A stretch of 64,000 bases of DNA from Symsagittifera roscoffensis (Eukaryota; Xenacoelomorpha; Acoela; Convolutidae), in NCBI RefSeq assembly GCF_963678635.1, contig NC_087065.1:31250252-31314251 (forward strand). Reading direction: 5' to 3'. Positions 48,701 through 60,910 of the stretch are shown here, one piece after another (within the stretch, counting starts at the first letter, position 1; each line of letters starts with the position of its first letter). The notes under the pieces were generated by a model that did no database searches, had not been told where the DNA came from, and saw only the letters and a list, made by a program, of their open reading frames with translations. The position numbers were made by a program, and so were the translations under genes.

Positions 48701-50882
48701 ATGTGATAGTCTTGGGAGAAGTTCAATCAAATCGACAAATTCGGAATAGTAGCTAATTCTTTAAAAAAGTTTTCTGATTTTGTAGGTTCCTACAAACAAC
48801 AGTTTTTTGGGATTTTTCATCGTTATAGTGTTTGTACCATCTGTTTTAAGTTTAATCAGACTGAAATTTCCACCAAAAGTTGGCAGTGAATACTGCGTAG
48901 TTGAAAACCCAAAAGTTTTCTAATATTTATATTCTAAAGCCGTGTTCAATAAACTTGTCCAGAAATATTTTCAATAATGGTGTAATAACAAGAATAGCAG
49001 TCGCAATGAATACAAATTCAGCTGTTGCGCTTTCTTACTGTGAAATATTTTTTTCATTTATCAATAGTTTCATTTGAGAGAGCTCAGAATTATTCGGCGT
49101 GGAAAATGAATTGTTTCATCAAAGACTTCACCGCTCATTGTTGCCCATTTTACAACAATGAAAGCAAGTATTTCAACGAAGATTTTCCAGCTCTTCCTTA
49201 CGAAGATTTTCAAAGACACTGTAATCTTGTTTTTGATTTGACTTCCTTACAAGATACAGCTGAACGGATGCATCATCCAGAACTTAGCTGCGAAAATTTG
49301 AGATTAGAAATATTTTCACAATTTCATTTGGAGTAAAAAACGGATGTGATAGTCTTTGGAGAAGTTCAATCAAATCGGCAAATTCGGAATAGTTGCTAAT
49401 TTTTTTTAAAAAGTTTTCTGATTTTGTTGGTTCCTACAAACAACAGTTTTTTGGGATTCTTCATCGTTATAGTGTTTGTACCATCTGTTTTAATTTTAAT
49501 CAGACTGAAATTTCCACCAAAACTGGCAGTGAATGCTGCGTAGTTGAAAAACCAAAAGTTTTCTAATATTTTTATTCTAAAGCCGTGTTCAATAATCTTT
49601 GTCCAGAAAAAATTTCAATAATGGTGTAATACCAAGAATAGCAGTCGCAATGGATACAAATTCAGCTGTTGTGCTTTCTTTTCGTGAAATATTTTTTTCA
49701 TTTATCAATATTTTCATTTGAGAGAGCTCAGAATTATTCGGCGTGGAAAAGCAATTGTTTCATCAGAGACTTCACCGCTCATTGTTGCCCATTTTACAAC
49801 AATGAAAGCAAGCATTTCAACGAAGATTTTTCAGCTCTTTCTTAGGAAGATTTTCAAAGACACTGTAATCTTGTTTTTGACTTGACTTCCTTGCAAGATA
49901 CAGCTGAATGAATGCATCATCCAGAACTTAGCGGCGGAAGCTTGAGATTAGAAATGTTTTCATAGTTTCAATTGGAGTAAAAAACGGATGTGATAGTCTT
50001 GGGAGAAGTTCAATCAAATCGACAAATTCGGAATAGTAGCTAATTCTTTAAAAAAGTTTTCTGATTTTGTAGGTTCCTACAAACAACAGTTTTTTGCGAT
50101 TTTTCATCGTTATAGTGTTTGTACCATCTGTTTTAAGTTTAATCAGACTGAAATATCCACCAAAAGTTGGCAGTGAATACTGCGTAGTTGAAAACCCAAA
50201 AGTTTTCTAATATTTATATTCTAAAGCCGTGTTCAATAATCTTTGTCCAGAAAAATTTTCAATAATGGTGTAATAACAAGAATAGCAGTCGCAATGGATA
50301 CAAATTCAGCTGTTGCGCTTTCTTTTTGTGAAATCTTCTTTTCATTTATCAATAGTTCCATTTGAGAGAGCTCAGAATTATTCCGCGTGGAAAAGCAATT
50401 GTTTCATCAGAGACTTCACCGCTCATTGTTGCCCATCTTACAACAATGAAAGCAAGCATTTCAACGAAGATTTTCCAGCTCTTCCTTAGGAAGATTTTCA
50501 AAGACACTATAATCTTGTTTTTGACTTGACTTCCCTACAAGATACAGCTGAATGAATGCATCATCCAGAACTTAGCGGCGAAAACTTGAGATTAGAAATG
50601 TTTTCACAGTTTCAATTGGAGTAAAAAACGGATGTGATAGTCTTGGGAGAAGTTCAATCAAATCGACAAATTCGGAATAGTAGCTAATTTTTTAAAAAAG
50701 TTTTCTGATTTTGTAGGTTCCTACAAACAACAGTTTTTTGGGATTTTTCATCGTTATAGTGTTTGTACCATCTGTTTTAATTTTAATCAGACTGAAATTT
50801 CCACCAAAAGTTGGCAGTGAAGGGTGCGTAGTTGAAAACCCAAAAGTTTTCTAATATTTATATTCTAAAGCCGTGTTCAATA
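45733..50882 (+). repeat. Higher-order repeat block (2-mer plus two 3-mers)
   Basis: The diagnostic variant aacttgtccagaaatattt marks the starts at 45733, 47021 and 48952. The block 47021-48951 is nearly identical to 48952-50882 (offset 1931 bp, with shared private variants such as tttttgcgatttttc and aaatatccacc). 45733-47020 is a two-monomer version (1288 bp). The 103-codon open stretches at 45806 and 47094 are identical, and the one at 49025 differs in two residues. Confidence 0.92.
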
Positions 50883-53199
50883 ATCTTTTTCCAGAAAAAT
50901 TTTCAATAATGGTGTAATAACAAGAATAGCAGTCGCAATGGATACAAATTCAGCTGTTGCGCTTTCTTTTTGTGAAATTTTCTTTTCATTTATTAATAGT
51001 TTCATTTGAGAGAGCTCAGAATTATTCCGCGTGGAAAAGCAATTGTTTCATTAGAGACTTCACGGCTCATTGTTGCCCATTTTACAACAATGAAAGCAAG
51101 CATTTCAACGAAGATTTTCCAGCTCTTCCTTAGAAAGATTTTCAAAGACACTAATCTTGTTTTTGATTTGACTTTCTTAGAAGATACAGCTGAATGGATG
51201 CATCATCCAGAACTTAGCGGCGAAAATTTGAGATTAGAAATCTTTTCACAATTTCATTTGGAGTAAAAAACGGATGTGATAGTCTTGGGAGAAATTCAAT
51301 CAAATCGACAAATTCGGATTAGTTGCTAATTTTTTTATAAAAAGTTTTCTGATTTTGTAGGTTCCTACAAACAACAGTTTTTTTGGGATTTTTCATCGTT
51401 GTAGTGTTTGTACTATCTGTTTTAATTTTATTCAGACTGAAATTTCCACCAAAAGTTGGCATTGAATGCTGCGTAGTTGAAAATCCAAAAGTTTTCTAAT
51501 ATTTTTATTCTAAAGCCGTGTTCAATAATCTTGGTCCAGAAAAATTTTCAATAATGGTGTAATAACAAGAATAGCAGTCGCAATTGATACAAATTCGGCT
51601 GTTGCGCTTTCTCTTCGTGAAATATTTTTTTTATATATCAATAGTTTCATTTGAGAGAGCTCAGAATTATTCGGCGTGGAAAAGCAATTGTTTCATCAGA
51701 GACTTCACCGCTCATTGTTGCCCATTTTACAACAATGAAAGCAAGCATTTCAGCGAAGATTTTCCAGCTCTTCCTTAGGAAGATTTTCAAAGACACTGTA
51801 ATCTTGTTTTTGACTTGACTTCCTTACAAGATACAGCTGAACGAATGCATCATCCAGAACATAGCGGCGAAAACTTGAGATTAGAAATGTTTTCACAGTT
51901 TCATTCGGAGTAAAAAACGGATGTGATAGTCTTGGGAGAAGTTCAATCAAATCGACAAATTCGGAATTGTTGCTAATTTTTTTAAAAAAGTTTTCTGATT
52001 TTGTAGGTTCCTACAAACAACAATTTTTTGGGGTTTTTCATCGTTATAGTGTTTGTACCATCTGTTTTAGTTTTAATCAGACTGAAATCTCCACCAAAAG
52101 TTGGCAGTGAATGCTGCGTAGTTGAAAACCCAAAAGTTTTCTAATATTTATATTCTAAAGCCGTGTTCAATAATCTTTGTCCAGAAAAATTTTCAATAAT
52201 GGTGTAATAACAAGAATAGCAGTCGCAATGGATACAAATTCAGCTGTTGCGTTTTCTTTTCGTGAAATACTTTTTTTCATTTATCAATAGTTTCATTTGA
52301 GAGAGCTCAGAATTATTCGGCGTGGAAACGCAATTGTTTCATCAGAGACTTCACCGCTCATTGTTGCCTATTTTGCAACATTGAAAGCAAGCATTTCAAC
52401 GAAGATTTTCCAGCTCTTCCTTAGGAAGATTTTCAAAGACACTAATCTTGTTTTTGATTTGACTTCCTTACAAGATACAGCTGAACGGATGCATCATCCA
52501 GAACTTAGCGGCAAAAATTTGAGATTAGAAATGTTTTCACAATTTCATTTGGAGTGAAAAACGGATGTGATAGTCTTGGGAGAAGTTCAATCAAATCGAC
52601 AAATTCGGAATAGTTGCTTATTTTTTTTTAAGTTTTCGGACTTTGTAGGTTCCTACAAACAACAGTTTTTTGGGATTTTTCATCGTTATAGTGTTTGTAC
52701 CATCTGTTTTAATTTTAGTCAGACTGAAATTTCCACCAAACGTTGGCAGTGAATGCTGCGTAGTTGAAAACCCAAAAGTTTTCTATTATTTATATTCTAA
52801 AGCCGTGTTCAATAATCTTTGTCCAGAAAATTTTCAATAATGGTGTAATAACAAGAATAGCAGTCGCAATGGATACAATTTCAGCTGTTGTGCTTTCTTT
52901 TCGTGAAATATTTTTTTCATTTATCAATAGTTTCATTTGAGAGCTCAGAATTATTCGGCGTGGAAAAGCAATTGTTTCATTAGAGACTTCACCGCTCATT
53001 GTTGCCCATTTTGCAACATTGAAAGCAAGCATTTCAACGAAGATTTTCCAGCTCTTCTTTAGGAAGATTTTCAAAGACACTGTAATCTTGTTTTTGATTT
53101 GACTTCCTTACAAGATACAGCTGAACGGATGCATCATCCAGAACTTAGCGGCAAAAATTTGAGATTAGAAATGTTTTCACAATTTCATTTGGAGTGAAA

Positions 53200-55770
53200 A
53201 ACGGATGTGATAGTCTTGGGAGAAGTTCAATCAAATCGACAAATTCGGAATAGTTGCTATTTTTTTTTAAGTTTTCGGACTTTGTAGGGTCCTACAAACA
53301 ACAGTTTTTTGGGATTTTTCATCGTTATAGTGTTTGTACCATCTGTTTTAATTTTAATCAGACTGAAATTTCCACCAAAAGTTGGCAGTGAATGCTGCGT
53401 AGTTAAAAACCCAAAAGTTTTCTAATATTTATATTCTAATGCCGTGTTCAATAATCTTTGTCCAGAAAAGTTTTCAATAATGGTGTAATAACAAGAATAG
53501 CAGTCGCAATGGATACAAATTCAGCTGTTGCGTTTTCTTTTCGTGAAATATTTTTTTTCATATATCAATAGTTTCATTTGAGAGAGATCAGAATTATTCG
53601 GCGTGGAAACGCAATTGTTTCATCAGAGACTTCACCGCTCATTGTTGTCCATTTTACAACAATGAAAGCAAGCATTTCAACGAAGATTTTCCAGCTCTTC
53701 CTTAGGAAGATTTTCAAAGACACTGTAATCTTGTTTTTGATTTGACTTCCTTACAAGATACAGCTGAACGGATGCATCATCCAGAACTTAGCGGCAAAAT
53801 TTGAGATTAGAAATGTTTTCACAATTTCATTTGGAGTGAAAAACGGATGTGATAGTCTTGGGAGAAGTTCAATCAAATCGACAAATTCGGAATAGTTGCT
53901 AATTTTTTTTTAAGTTTTTGGACTTTGTAGGTTCCTACAAACAACAGTTTTTTGGGATTTTTCATCGTTATAGTGTTTGTACCATCTGTTTTAATTTTAA
54001 TCAGACTGAAGTTTCCACCAAAAGTTGGCAGTGAATGCTGCGTAGTTGAAAACCCAAAAGTTTTCTAATATTTATATTCTAAAGCCGTGTTCAATAATCT
54101 TTGTCCAGAAAAGTTTTCAATAATGGTGTAATAACAAGAATAGCAGTCGCAATGGATACAAATTCAGCTGTTGCGTTTTCTTTTCGTGAAATATTTTTTT
54201 TCATATATCAATAGTTTCATTTGAGAGAGATCAGAATTATTCGGCGTGGAAACGCAATTGTTTCATCAGAGACTTCACCGCTCATTGTTGTCCATTTTAC
54301 AACAATGAAAGCAAGCATTTCAACGAAGATTTTCCAGCTCTTCCTTAGGAAGATTTTCAAAGACACTGTAATCTTGTTTTTGATTTGACTTCCTTACAAG
54401 ATACAGCTGAACGGATGCATCATCCAGAACTTAGCGGCAAAAATTTGAGATTAGAAATGTTTTCACAATTTCATTTGGAGTGAAAAACGGATGTGATAGT
54501 CTTGGGAGAAGTTCAATCAAATCGTTAAATTCGGAATAGTTGCTAATTTTTTTTAAGTTTTCGGACTTTGTAGGGTCCTACAAACAACAGTTTTTTGGGT
54601 TTTTTCATCGTTATAGTGTTTGTACCATCTGTTTTAATTTTAATCAGACTGAAATTTCCACCAAAAGTTGGCAGTGAATGCTGCGTAGTTAAAAACCCAA
54701 AAGTTTTCTAATATTTATATTCTAATGCCGTGTTCAATAATCTTTGTCCAGAAAAGTTTTCAATAATGGTGTAATAACAAGAATAGCAGTCGCAATGGAT
54801 ACAAATTCAGCTGTTGCGTTTTCTTTTCGTGAAATTTTTTTTTTCATATATCAATAGTTTCATTTGAGAGAGATCAGAATTATTCGGCGTGGAAACGCAA
54901 TTGTTTCATCAGAGACTTCACCGCTCATTGTTGTCCATTTTACAACAATGAAAGCAAGCATTTCAACGAAGATTTTCCAGCTCTTCCTTAGGAAGATTTT
55001 CAAAGACACTGTAATCTTGTTTTTGATTTGACTTACTTACAAGATACAGCTGAACGGATGCATCATCCAGAACTTAGCGGCAAACTTTGAGATTAGAAAT
55101 GTTTTCACAATTTCATTTGGAGTGAAAAACGGATGTGATAGTCTTGGGAGAAGTTCAATCAAATCGACAAATTCGGAATAGTTGCTAATTTTTTTTTAAG
55201 TTTTCGGACTTTGTAGGTTCCTACAAACAACAGTTTTTTGGGATTTTTCATCGTTATAGTGTTTGTACCATCTGTTTTAATTTTAATCAGACTGAAATTT
55301 CCACCAAAAGTTGGCAGTGAATGCTGCGTAGTTGAAAACCCAAAAGTTTTCTAATATTTATATTCTAAAGCCGTGTTCAATAATCTTTGTCCAGAAAAAT
55401 TATCAATAATGGTGTAATAACAAGAATAGCAGTCGCAATGGATACAAATTCAGCTGTTGCGTTTTCTTTTCGTGAAATATTTTTTTTCATATTTCAATAG
55501 TTTCATTTGAGAGAGATCAGAATTATTCGGCGTGGAATCGCAATTGTTTCATCAGAGACTTCACCGCTCATTGTTGTCCATTTTACAACAATGAAAGCAA
55601 GTATTTCAACGAAGATTTTCCAGCTCTTCCTTAGGAAGATTTTCAAAGACACTGTAATCTTGTTTTTGATTTGACTTCCTTACAAGATACAGCTGAACGG
55701 ATGCATCATCCAGAACTTAGCGGCAAAAATTTGAGATTAGAAATGTTTTCACAATTTCATTTGGAGTGAA
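53200..55770 (+). repeat. Second higher-order block, two-monomer period
   Basis: The variant gtagggtcctac occurs at 53284 and 54570 (offset 1286). Monomers from 53.5 to 56.2 kb share agagagatcag, cattgttgtcc and the TGA-type ending ttggagtgaaaaacgg. The neighbouring monomers at 55.4-56.0 and 56.0-56.7 kb are almost identical to each other, showing single-monomer duplication as well. Confidence 0.85.
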
Positions 55771-56669
55771 AAACGGATGTGATAGTCTTGGGAGAAGTTC
55801 AATCAAATCGACAATTCGGAATAGTTGCTAACTTTTATAAGTTTTCGGACTTTGTAGGTTCCTACAAACAACAGTTTTTTGGGATTTTTCATCGTTATAG
55901 TGTTTGTACCATCTGTTTTAATTTTAATCAGACTGAAATTTCCACCAAAAGTTGGCAGTGAATGCTGCGTACTTGAAAACCCAAAAGTTTTCTAATATTC
56001 ATATTCTAAAGCCGTGTTCAATAATCTTTGTCCAGAAAAATTATCAATAATGGTGTAATAACAAGAATAGCAGTCGCAATGGATACAAATTCAGCTGTTG
56101 CGTTTTCTTTTCGTGAAATATTTTTTTTCATATTTCAATAGTTTCATTTGAGAGAGATCAGAATTATTCGGCGTGGAATCGCAATTGTTTCATCAGAGAC
56201 TTCACCGCTCATTGTTGTCCATTTTACAACAATGAAAGCAAGTATTTCAACGAAGATTTTCCAGCTCTTCCTTAGGAAGATTTTCAAAGACACTGTAATC
56301 TTGTTTTTGATTTGACTTCCTTACAAGATACAGCTGAACGGATGCATCATCCAGAACTTAGCGGCAAAAATTTGAGATTAGAAATGTTTTCACAATTTCA
56401 TTTGGAGTGAAAAACGGATGTGATAGTCTTGGGAGAAGTTCAATCAAATCGACAATTCGGAATAGTTGCTAATTTTTTTTAAGTTTTCGGACTTTGTAGG
56501 TTCCTACAAACAACAGTTTTTTGGGATTTTTCATCGTTATAGTGTTTGTACCATCTGTTTTAATTTTAATCAGACTGAAATTTCCACCAAAAGTTGGCAG
56601 TGAATGCTGCGTACTTGAAAACCCAAAAGTTTTCTAATATTTATATTCTAAAGCCGTGTTCAATAATCT

Positions 56670-57053
56670 TTGTCCAGAAAAATTTTCAATAATGGTGTAA
56701 TAACAAGAATAGCAGTCGCAATGGATACAAATTCAGCTGTTGTGCTTTCTTTTCCTGAAATATATTTTTTTTCTTTATCAATAGTTTCATTTGAGAGAGC
56801 TCAGAATTATTCGGCGTGGAAAAGCAATTGTTTCATCAGAGACTTCACCGCTCATTGTTGCCCATTTTGCAACATTGAAAGCAAGCATTTCAACGAAGAT
56901 TTTCCAGCTCTTCCTCAGGAAGATTTTCAAAGACATTGTTATCTTGTTTATGACTTGACTTCACTACAAGGTGCAGCTGAACAGATGCATTATCCAGAAC
57001 TTAGCGGCGGAAACCTGAGATTAAAAACGTTTTTACAGTTTCATTTGGAGTAA
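56670..57053 (+). pseudogene. Longest open copy of the capsid-like fragment within a monomer
   Basis: 127 codons in one frame, from MSRKIFNNGVITRIAVAMD to SGGNLRLKTFLQFHLE. The frame in its middle (VSFERAQNYSAWKSN) differs from the frame in other monomers that gives LRELRIIRRGKAIVS, so even this copy contains compensating frameshifts. It ends at an in-frame TAA followed by VTEVIVLGK in the same frame, which suggests that the stop is a mutation inside a once longer gene. The proposed family is capsid-like F54H12.2-type; I hold that at moderate confidence. Confidence 0.5.
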
Positions 57054-59274
57054 GTAACGGAAGTGATAGTCTTGGGAAAAGACCAATCAAATCTTCAAAT
57101 AGGCAAATTCAGAATAATCGCTTAAGTTTGTTTTCGTTTTTCTGAATTTGTAGTTTCCTACAAAAAATAGTATTTTTTTGGAGATTGTTCATCGTTGTAT
57201 TGTTTGTACCATCTGTTTTAATTTTAATCAGACTGAAATCTCCACCAAAAGTTGGCAGTGATTGCTGCGTAGTTGAAAACCCAAAAGGTTTTCTAATATT
57301 TCTATTCTAAAGCCGTGTTCAATAATCTTTGTTCAGAAAATTTTTCAATAATGGTGTAATAACAAGAATAGCAGTCGCAATGGATACAAATTCAGCTGTT
57401 CGGCTTTCTTTTTGTGAAATATTTTTTTTCATTTATCAATAGTTTCAATTGAGAGAGCTCAGAATTATTCGGCGTGGAAAAGCAATTGTTTCATCAGAGA
57501 CTTCACCGCTCATTGTTGCCCATTTTACAACAATGAAAGCAAGCATTTCAACGAAGATTTTCCAGCTCTTCCTTAGGAAGATTTTCAAAGACACTGTAAT
57601 CTTGTTTTTGACTTGACTTCTTTACAAGATACAGCTGAACGGATGCATCATCCAGAACTTAGCGGCGAAATTTTGGGAGTAGAAATGTTTTCACAATTTC
57701 ATTTGGAGTAAAAAGCGGATGTGATAGTCTTGGGAGAAGTTCAATCAAATCGACAAACTCGGAATAGTTGCTAATTTTTTGTAAAAAGTTTTCTGATTTT
57801 GTAGGTTCCTACAAACAACAGTTTTTTTGGGATTTTTCATCGTTATAGTGTTTGTACCATCTGTTTTAATTTTAATCAGACTGAAATCTCCACCAAAAGT
57901 TGGCAGTGAATGCTGCGTAGTTGAAAACCCAAAAGTTTTCTAATATTTATATTCTAAAGCCGTGTTCAATAATCTTTGTCCAGAAAAATTTTCAATAATG
58001 GTGTAATAACAAGAATAGCAGTCGCAATGGATACAAATTCAGCTGTTGCGCTTTCTTTTCGTGAAATATTTTTTTTATATATCAATAGTTTCATTTGAGA
58101 GAGCTCAGAATTATTCGGCGTGGAAAAGCAATTGTTTCATCAGAGACTTCACCGCTCATTGTTGCCCATTTTACAACAATGAAAGCAAGCATTTCAACGA
58201 AGATTTTTCAGCTCTTCCTTAGGAAGATTTTCAAAGACACTGTAATCTTGTTTTTGACTTGACTTCCTTACAAGATACAGCTGAACGGATGCATCATCCA
58301 GAACTTAGCGGCGAAAATTTGAGATTAGAAATGTTTTCACAATTTCATTTGGAGTAAAAAACGGATGTGATAGTCTTGGGAGAAGTTCAATCAAATCGAC
58401 AAATTCGGAATAGTTGCTAATTTTTTTTCAAGTTTTCTGAATTTTTAGGTTCCTACAAAAGTAAGTATTTTTTGGAGATTCTTCATTGTTGTAGTGTTTG
58501 TACCATCTTTTTTAATTTTAATCAGACTGAAATTTCCACCAAAAGTTGGCAGTGAATGCTGCGTAGTTAAAAACCCAAAAGTTTTTTAATATTTATATTC
58601 TAAAGCCGTGTTCAATAATCTTTGTCCAGAAAAGTTTTCAATAATGGTGTAATAACAAGAATAGCAGTCGCAATGGATACAAATTCAGCTGTTGCGCTTT
58701 CTTTTCGTGAAATTTTTTTTCAGCTATCAATAGTTTCTTTTGAGAGAGCTCAGAATTATTCGGCCTGGAAAAGCAATTGTTTCATCAGAGACTTCACCGC
58801 TTATTGTCGCCCATTTTACAACAATGAATGCAAGCATTTCAACGAAGATTTTCCAGCTCTTCCTAAGGAAGATTTTCAAAAACACTTATCTTGTTTTTGA
58901 CTTGACTTCGCTACAAGATGCAGCTGAACAGATGCATTATCCAGAACTTAGCGGCGGAAACTTGAGATTAGAAATGTTTTTACAATTTCATTTGGAGTAA
59001 GTAACGGAAGTGATAGTCTTGGAAAAGACCAATCAAATCTTCAAATTGGCAAATTCAGATAAATCGCTTAAATTTGTTTTCGTTTTTCTGAATTTTAGGT
59101 TCCAACGAAAGTAAGTTTTTTTGGGGATTGTTCATCCTTATAGTCTTTGTACGATCTGTTTTGTTTTTAATCATACTTGAATCTCCACCAAAAATTGGCA
59201 GTGAGTGCTGCGTAGTTGAAAACCCAAAAATTATCTGATATATTTTCGAACGCCGTGTTCAATAATCTTTGTCC

Positions 59275-60040
59275 AGTACATAAGACGACATCTGTTTGAG
59301 TTTTTCTTCAGTCCCTGAATGCCTGTAAGTGAACTAATGTATTTTCCTTACTTGTACAAAAAATTGATCTTTTTCTGTCTAGTCCGGGAATCAGCTAACA
59401 AATGCAAAGATTAATAATTTTTCACTTGTGCATATTATTGAAGTACTTCCTGAGCTCAGGTTCAAGTATATGGGATCTTATCTCTCTGATTAAATTCGCC
59501 AACTAGCAAATTACTCTTTGGCGTTTGTGAACTCAGCTCCAAGTAGTGATAGAGGAAAACACTGGATCGCGATTACTCGATTGCCCAAAACTTAGTCCTT
59601 CCTGATTCTTTGACAAGAAAGAGATCAATTTATTTACTCATTTCTTACAAAAAAAGTCTCGGCGAATGGTTTCACGAAAACAACAAAAACCCAAAAATGT
59701 GAGTGGATTTTTACTTTTTTTATTTCGTTCATGTTTTTTAATTCCTCCCTAGGAACTTATTTTTGATTTTGTGCATGTTTTGATTTTTGAAGTATTTTTT
59801 ATGTAAAAGTGTAGTTATTAATTGTAAGTGTTAATTTTACCGAAGTTTCAGTAGATTTCCGCATAGATAGTTTCAAATGTATAAAGCATTGCGTTAAGGA
59901 AATAGAGCATCATATAAAAACAAGTAATAGCTCAATTTAGACCAATTTTTTTTTTGTTTTTAGAATTACCAAAAAATTTGATACGATTCCGTTCACTGAT
60001 AGAGAAAATTATTGAGGAGCAGGAATAACCTTCTCACTCT
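59275..60040 (+). pseudogene. Adenain-like cysteine protease fragment, copy 1
   Basis: Unique sequence between monomers, repeated at 62171-62935. A frame across 59450-59600 reads LRFKYMGSYLSD, then ANYSLAFVNSAPSSDRGKHWIAITRLPK. The GKHWIAI core after a serine/proline loop is what I expect around the catalytic histidine of adenain/Ulp1-like cysteine proteases of adenoviruses and Polintons. It continues to SLGEWFHENNKNPKM and a GTGAGT that looks like a splice donor (59700); an acceptor-like tttttttttgtttttag ends near 59962. The later catalytic residues are not seen. Stops are present. Confidence 0.45.
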
Positions 60041-60472
60041 ATGGGAGGCTCGTACTTGATTTGTTTTTTCTGGTACAGAAAAAAAAAACCTTCAAATATC
60101 AAAGTTCGAATTAAAGTAAATCGAGCCAGACCTAATTTATACGTGTTTTCTTATAATCCAAGTGTTAGTCTAATAATTGTTGATCGTTTGCTGTTTACTA
60201 AAAGATTTTTAGTAGCTGAAGGTAATCATCAATAGTTGCAATGGAATCAATTGCCAGAACATTTATCATTCCTTTTCGTCAAAAACTGGATATTCAAGAA
60301 AAATTTTCAATAATGCTTCAATAACAAGAATAGCAGTCGCAATGGATACAAATTCAGCGGTTGCGCTTTCTTTTTGATGAATTTTATTTTCAACTAACAA
60401 TAGTTTCATTTGATAGAGCTCAGAATTTTTCGGCGTGGAAAAGCAATTTTTGATTTTTTGGATTGCAGACAA
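60041..60472 (+). pseudogene. Longer capsid-like fragment leading into a monomer, copy 1
   Basis: An open stretch at 60041-60235 (KVNRARPNLYVFSYNPSV, then DRLLFTKRFLVAEGNH) runs, after a stop and frame changes, into RTFIIPFRQKLDIQEKFSIML and then the usual monomer start (RIAVAMDTNSA, about 60325). The monomer fragment therefore continues upstream here into more of the same putative gene, showing that monomers are excerpts of a longer coding sequence. It is broken at 60473 by an unrelated insertion. Confidence 0.5.
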
Positions 60473-60910
60473 AGTTCCGGAGACAAAAAGGAAGATGAAG
60501 CGATGTGTGTTGAACCGAGATTGTACCCAAATATGGGTGATATAGTTGTGGCCATGAGCAACAAAATTCGAGAATGTCTAGTTGCACAAGGTATTGAATA
60601 CTCTAATTCATGTATCAGGATTATAAAGTTCCACAAAAGACAGCCGTTCACTTAACTGAGGATGAATGTGTTAATTATTCAAAGTGATGACTCGAGTCGT
60701 ATGTTTGGTTGGGATTTAGAGCAAAATCAGACAGGAGTTACAGTAAGTGGAAAAGGGCCTTCAGTGTTCTTACTTCAGTGTTCTTCAGTGTTCTTACCAG
60801 ATCATGAGAAAACACTCGTTGATGATATATAGTTGATAATTTTAATGAAAATATTATATTCGGTGATGTAGAAACTCCGTTATTCTTTTGTATTCCGCTC
60901 ACTTCCAAAA
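60473..60910 (+). other. Unique coding-like insert in the compound repeat, unrecognised
   Basis: Begins after an acceptor-like tttttggattgcag and reads KKEDEAMCVEPRLYPNMGDIVVAMSNKIRECLV in one frame (open 60410-60655), then, after a frame change, SSRMFGWDLEQNQTGVTVSGKGPSVF. A short direct repeat (cagtgttctt) follows near 60768-60800. It is absent from the second compound unit. It may be part of another gene of the same virus-like element; I do not recognise it. Confidence 0.4.

Larger units (their letters stand above)
38281..59274 (+). repeat. Satellite array, ~643-bp monomer, about 33 copies
   Basis: The landmark acggatgtgatag (or its variants) occurs 33 times from 38413 to about 59001, an average spacing of 643 bp, all in the same orientation. 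The first monomer is truncated and fused to env-like sequence at 38281. Each monomer holds a decayed coding fragment (from rkIFNNG, through RIAVAMDTNSAVA, FNEDFPALP, FDLTSLQD and HHPELSG, to LRLEMFSQFHLE) of about 130 codons in two or three frames, then about 250 bp that includes a short palindrome and a hydrophobic open stretch. The fragment resembles the C terminus of F54H12.2-like proteins of Polinton-like elements (tentative). Confidence 0.95.

Noticed and set aside
43878-49336. A family of tandem 103-codon genes (43878, 45165, 45806, 47094, 49025)
   Set aside because: The frame begins at a non-ATG or chance start, mixes segments from different ancestral frames and is broken in neighbouring monomers; the identity reflects recent repeat duplication.
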